A stretch of 7,955 bases of DNA, taken from contig CAMAFU010000077.1 of the NCBI GenBank assembly GCA_945833725.1, positions 1 to 7,955 of the forward strand. The letters are read 5' to 3'. The position numbers were made by a program, and so were the translations under genes. Position 1 is the stretch's first letter; each line of letters starts with the position of its first letter. Below the pieces are notes generated by a model. The model searched no databases. It was not told where the DNA came from and saw only the letters and a program-made list of their open reading frames with translations. Source of the DNA: an uncultured Treponema sp. Lineage in GTDB: Bacteria; Spirochaetota; Spirochaetia; Treponematales; Treponemataceae. Positions 6,591-7,955 of this stretch are shown here, piece after piece.

Positions 6591-6917
6591 ATGGATAAAC
6601 TTAAAATAGTAGAAAAATTCGGTTCAAACTATGCCCTTATAGAACTTACCGGCGTAATAAATTCATATACATGCGGCGAATTAAAGCAGAAAGTTTTAAG
6701 TCTTGTGCTTGATACCAATGTTGTCCTTGATCTGTCAAAAGTTGAAGCAATAGATTCATCTGGAATTGGAATAATAATGGCAGCCTTTAATGATGCAGAA
6801 GACAGTGGCCTTAAACTTTACATGATGAATCCTTCAATACCGGTAAAACAGGCCGTAGAAGACACAGGTTTTTCAGATACATTTTATTTTATCCGCTCGG
6901 TAACTGAAGTAGTATAG
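6591..6917 (+). CDS. STAS-domain anti-anti-sigma factor-like protein
   Basis: A 108-residue single-domain cytoplasmic protein of the SpoIIAA/RsbV type. The hallmark is the VVLDLSKVEAIDSSGIGII region (44-62), in which S56-S57 occupy the phosphorylation site of the family, followed by the helix and strand leading to LKLYMMNPS (74-82). In known systems the unphosphorylated form binds an RsbW/SpoIIAB-type kinase and releases that kinase's target, and PP2C phosphatases restore the unphosphorylated form. The strongest ribosome binding site in the operon, GGAGG (6581-6585), lies 5 bases before the ATG. This suggests more STAS protein than phosphatase. The two upstream phosphatases are the obvious partners. 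No kinase or sigma factor gene is in the window, so the regulated output is unknown. It could control a non-sigma target. Confidence 0.93.
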   Translation: MDKLKIVEKFGSNYALIELTGVINSYTCGELKQKVLSLVLDTNVVLDLSKVEAIDSSGIGIIMAAFNDAEDSGLKLYMMNPSIPVKQAVEDTGFSDTFYFIRSVTEVV

Positions 6918-6927
6918 TTTTTTTAGG

Positions 6928-7026
6928 CTGTGTCCCCGCGGTGCGGGGTCGCTATGTCCAGGGTTCCGTTATCACTTCATTGGGGCAAAGCCCCAACGCC
7001 TCAGGCGCCCTTCCCAGCGCTCACAG
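6928..7026. repeat. GC-rich palindromic intergenic element (possible dispersed repeat or MITE-like)
   Basis: About 99 bases, about 65% GC by hand count, set in AT-rich flanks. It contains three clean hairpins: CCCCGC/GCGGGG with a GGT loop (6934-6948), TTGGGGC/GCCCCAA with an AAA loop (6980-6996) and CGCC/GGCG with a TCA loop (6997-7007). It also has two short palindromes, GGCGCC (7004-7009) and AGCGCT (7016-7021). The ends are short inverted repeats, CTGTG (6928-6932) and CACAG (7022-7026). It has no coding capacity. The composition jump and stacked palindromes are typical of dispersed intergenic repeats, but only one copy is in the window. I see no convincing target-site duplication. It may also weaken read-through from the STAS operon into the next gene. 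Confidence 0.6.
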
Positions 7027-7059
7027 AAAAATTTTATCCCATAAAAAAAGGTTCTATTT

Positions 7060-7881
7060 ATGAACAGAAAAAATAAACTTTTAACGGCAATATTAGTGAT
7101 TTTGCTTTCATCCGTATTATTATCCTGCGAAAAAAAACAGGAAAATAACGATAACAAAGAAATTTTACTTTTGAAAAAAACTTTTGCTTCAATGTCCGAA
7201 AAATGTGTGGAAGCAATACCAAACGGAGATCCAAAAGAATTTCTTTCCGACTTGCAAAAAGTTCTTGATTCAGAAAAAGAGTTTTCTTCAGAAGACTTAA
7301 GTCCTTTTTTTCTTATCGACAAAAAACATTCAGTTTCTTCTTCATACATTCCGAAAAATCTTGTTCCCCTGAAAGAAAATTCAACCTTCGGCATAAACAA
7401 AAATAATTTAAGTTTAAGGCCAGAAGCATACAATGCCCTTTTTGAAATGGCAGAAGAAGCAAAGAAGCAGGGCGTTTTTCTTACTGTAAGTTCCACATAC
7501 CGTTCCTACAGCTATCAGGAAAATTTATTCAATTATTGGGTAAAAGTAGATGGCCTTGAAGAAGCAGAGCGGGAAAGTGCCAGACCTGGAACAAGTCAGC
7601 ATCAACTTGGACTTGCTTTAGATTTTGCTCCTGTAGACGACGATTTTGCCTTAACAGAAGGTGGAAAATGGGTTTACGAAAATGCATGGAAATACGGCTG
7701 GAGTTTAAGTTTTCCAAAAAATTACGAAGCTGAAACAGGATATAGATGGGAAAGCTGGCATTTCCGTTATGTGGGAAAACAGGCTGCCCTTTTTCAGCGA
7801 AAATGGTTCGGCGATGTTCAGCAGTTTATGATTGAGTTTATAGACCAGTGGAAAAAAAATTCTGCTTATAAAGACTTGTAG
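7060..7881 (+). CDS. VanY-type D-alanyl-D-alanine carboxypeptidase lipoprotein
   Basis: A 273-residue zinc peptidase of the VanY/M15B family, predicted to remove the terminal D-Ala from peptidoglycan stem peptides in the periplasm. The N-terminus has basic residues, a hydrophobic core (about 7-22) and a lipobox-like LLSC with C23, which suggests lipid anchoring. A Lys/Glu/Ser-rich spacer of about 85 residues precedes the domain. The catalytic part shows STYRSYSYQ (145-153), PGTSQHQLGLALDFA (176-190) with zinc ligands H181 and D188, and ESWHFRYVG (231-239) with probable catalytic E231 and third ligand H234. All key residues are present. The start has only a modest AAAGG (7047-7051), 8 bases upstream. 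It is separated from the STAS gene by 142 bases, mostly the GC-rich element, so joint transcription is uncertain. The exact substrate (D,D- versus L,D-) is not settled by sequence. Confidence 0.9.
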   Translation: MNRKNKLLTAILVILLSSVLLSCEKKQENNDNKEILLLKKTFASMSEKCVEAIPNGDPKEFLSDLQKVLDSEKEFSSEDLSPFFLIDKKHSVSSSYIPKNLVPLKENSTFGINKNNLSLRPEAYNALFEMAEEAKKQGVFLTVSSTYRSYSYQENLFNYWVKVDGLEEAERESARPGTSQHQLGLALDFAPVDDDFALTEGGKWVYENAWKYGWSLSFPKNYEAETGYRWESWHFRYVGKQAALFQRKWFGDVQQFMIEFIDQWKKNSAYKDL

Positions 7882-7882
7882 G

Positions 7883-7922
7883 GCAGGGAAAGGTTTTTAT
7901 TATTACTTTCCCTGCGTTTTTT
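7883..7922 (+). terminator. Intrinsic terminator after the carboxypeptidase gene
   Basis: GCAGGGAAAG (7883-7892) pairs perfectly with CTTTCCCTGC (7906-7915), ten base pairs around a 13-base AT-rich loop. G7916 and six T residues (7917-7922) follow. It starts 2 bases after the stop codon, so this is the clear 3' end of the transcript. Confidence 0.93.
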
Positions 7923-7949
7923 ACTTGGTGTCGGAGCGTTTATTCTTTT

Positions 7950-7955
7950 AAGAGG
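7950..7955 (+). promoter_or_regulatory. Possible ribosome binding site of a gene beyond the window
   Basis: The window ends in AAGAGG, which resembles the AGAGG used before the gene at 2933. If a start codon follows within about 5-9 bases outside the window, this would be its Shine-Dalgarno sequence. The 27 bases before it show no clear promoter. Confidence 0.25.

Noticed and set aside
6918..6924. T run after the STAS stop codon as part of an intrinsic terminator
   Set aside because: No hairpin precedes the seven T residues; the strong hairpins all lie after them, which is the wrong order for a + strand terminator.
6918..7036. Target-site duplication (TTTTA on both sides) flanking the GC-rich element
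   Set aside because: The copies at 6921-6925 and 7032-7036 are not adjacent to the element ends and are too simple in sequence to distinguish from chance.
6972..7496. Minus-strand open frame of 174 codons over the GC-rich element and the start of the carboxypeptidase gene
   Set aside because: It lies antisense to a well-supported lipoprotein gene, ends inside the palindromic repeat, and has no recognisable domain.

Overview
The window looks like chromosomal DNA of a host-associated spirochaete, most probably a Treponema. Reasons: the DNA is AT-rich; the serine hydroxymethyltransferase is of the long (about 500 residue) type that I associate with treponemes and chlamydiae; an Hsp33 is followed by membrane SpoIIE-type phosphatases and a STAS protein; and there is a lipoprotein with a short spirochaete-like lipobox. 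This assignment rests on remembered protein features, not on a search. All six genes I accept are on the + strand.

Layout. Positions 1-227 are a non-coding leader to glyA. It holds weak promoter candidates, a possible three-way-junction RNA (about 87-161) and a hairpin just before the ribosome binding site. glyA (228-1730) ends in an AT-rich hairpin and then a strong intrinsic terminator (1783-1821). The promoter of the next gene, hslO/Hsp33 (1835-2809), is embedded in that terminator: the -35 lies inside the stem and loop, the T tract fills the spacer, and the -10 ends 6 bases before the ATG. The Hsp33 mRNA is therefore predicted to be leaderless. A 9-bp perfect inverted repeat (2832-2861) separates hslO from the next group.

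Positions 2933-6917 form a likely signalling operon. It has two membrane-anchored PP2C (SpoIIE/RsbU-type) phosphatases of different architecture, one with two membrane helices and one with eight or nine, followed by a small cytoplasmic STAS anti-anti-sigma-like protein. The simplest model is that the two phosphatases sense different inputs and dephosphorylate the STAS protein. The matching RsbW-type kinase and its target are not in the window.

A GC-rich (about 65%), about 99-bp element packed with hairpins (6928-7026) lies between the STAS gene and a VanY-type D,D-carboxypeptidase lipoprotein gene (7060-7881). It looks like a dispersed palindromic repeat. The carboxypeptidase gene ends in a textbook terminator (7883-7922), and the last bases may be the ribosome binding site of a gene beyond the window.

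I see no CRISPR array, tRNA, rRNA or transposase. The points most worth checking are the glyA leader RNA, the terminator/promoter overlap with leaderless Hsp33, the GC-rich repeat, and the complementary active-site substitutions in the two phosphatases.
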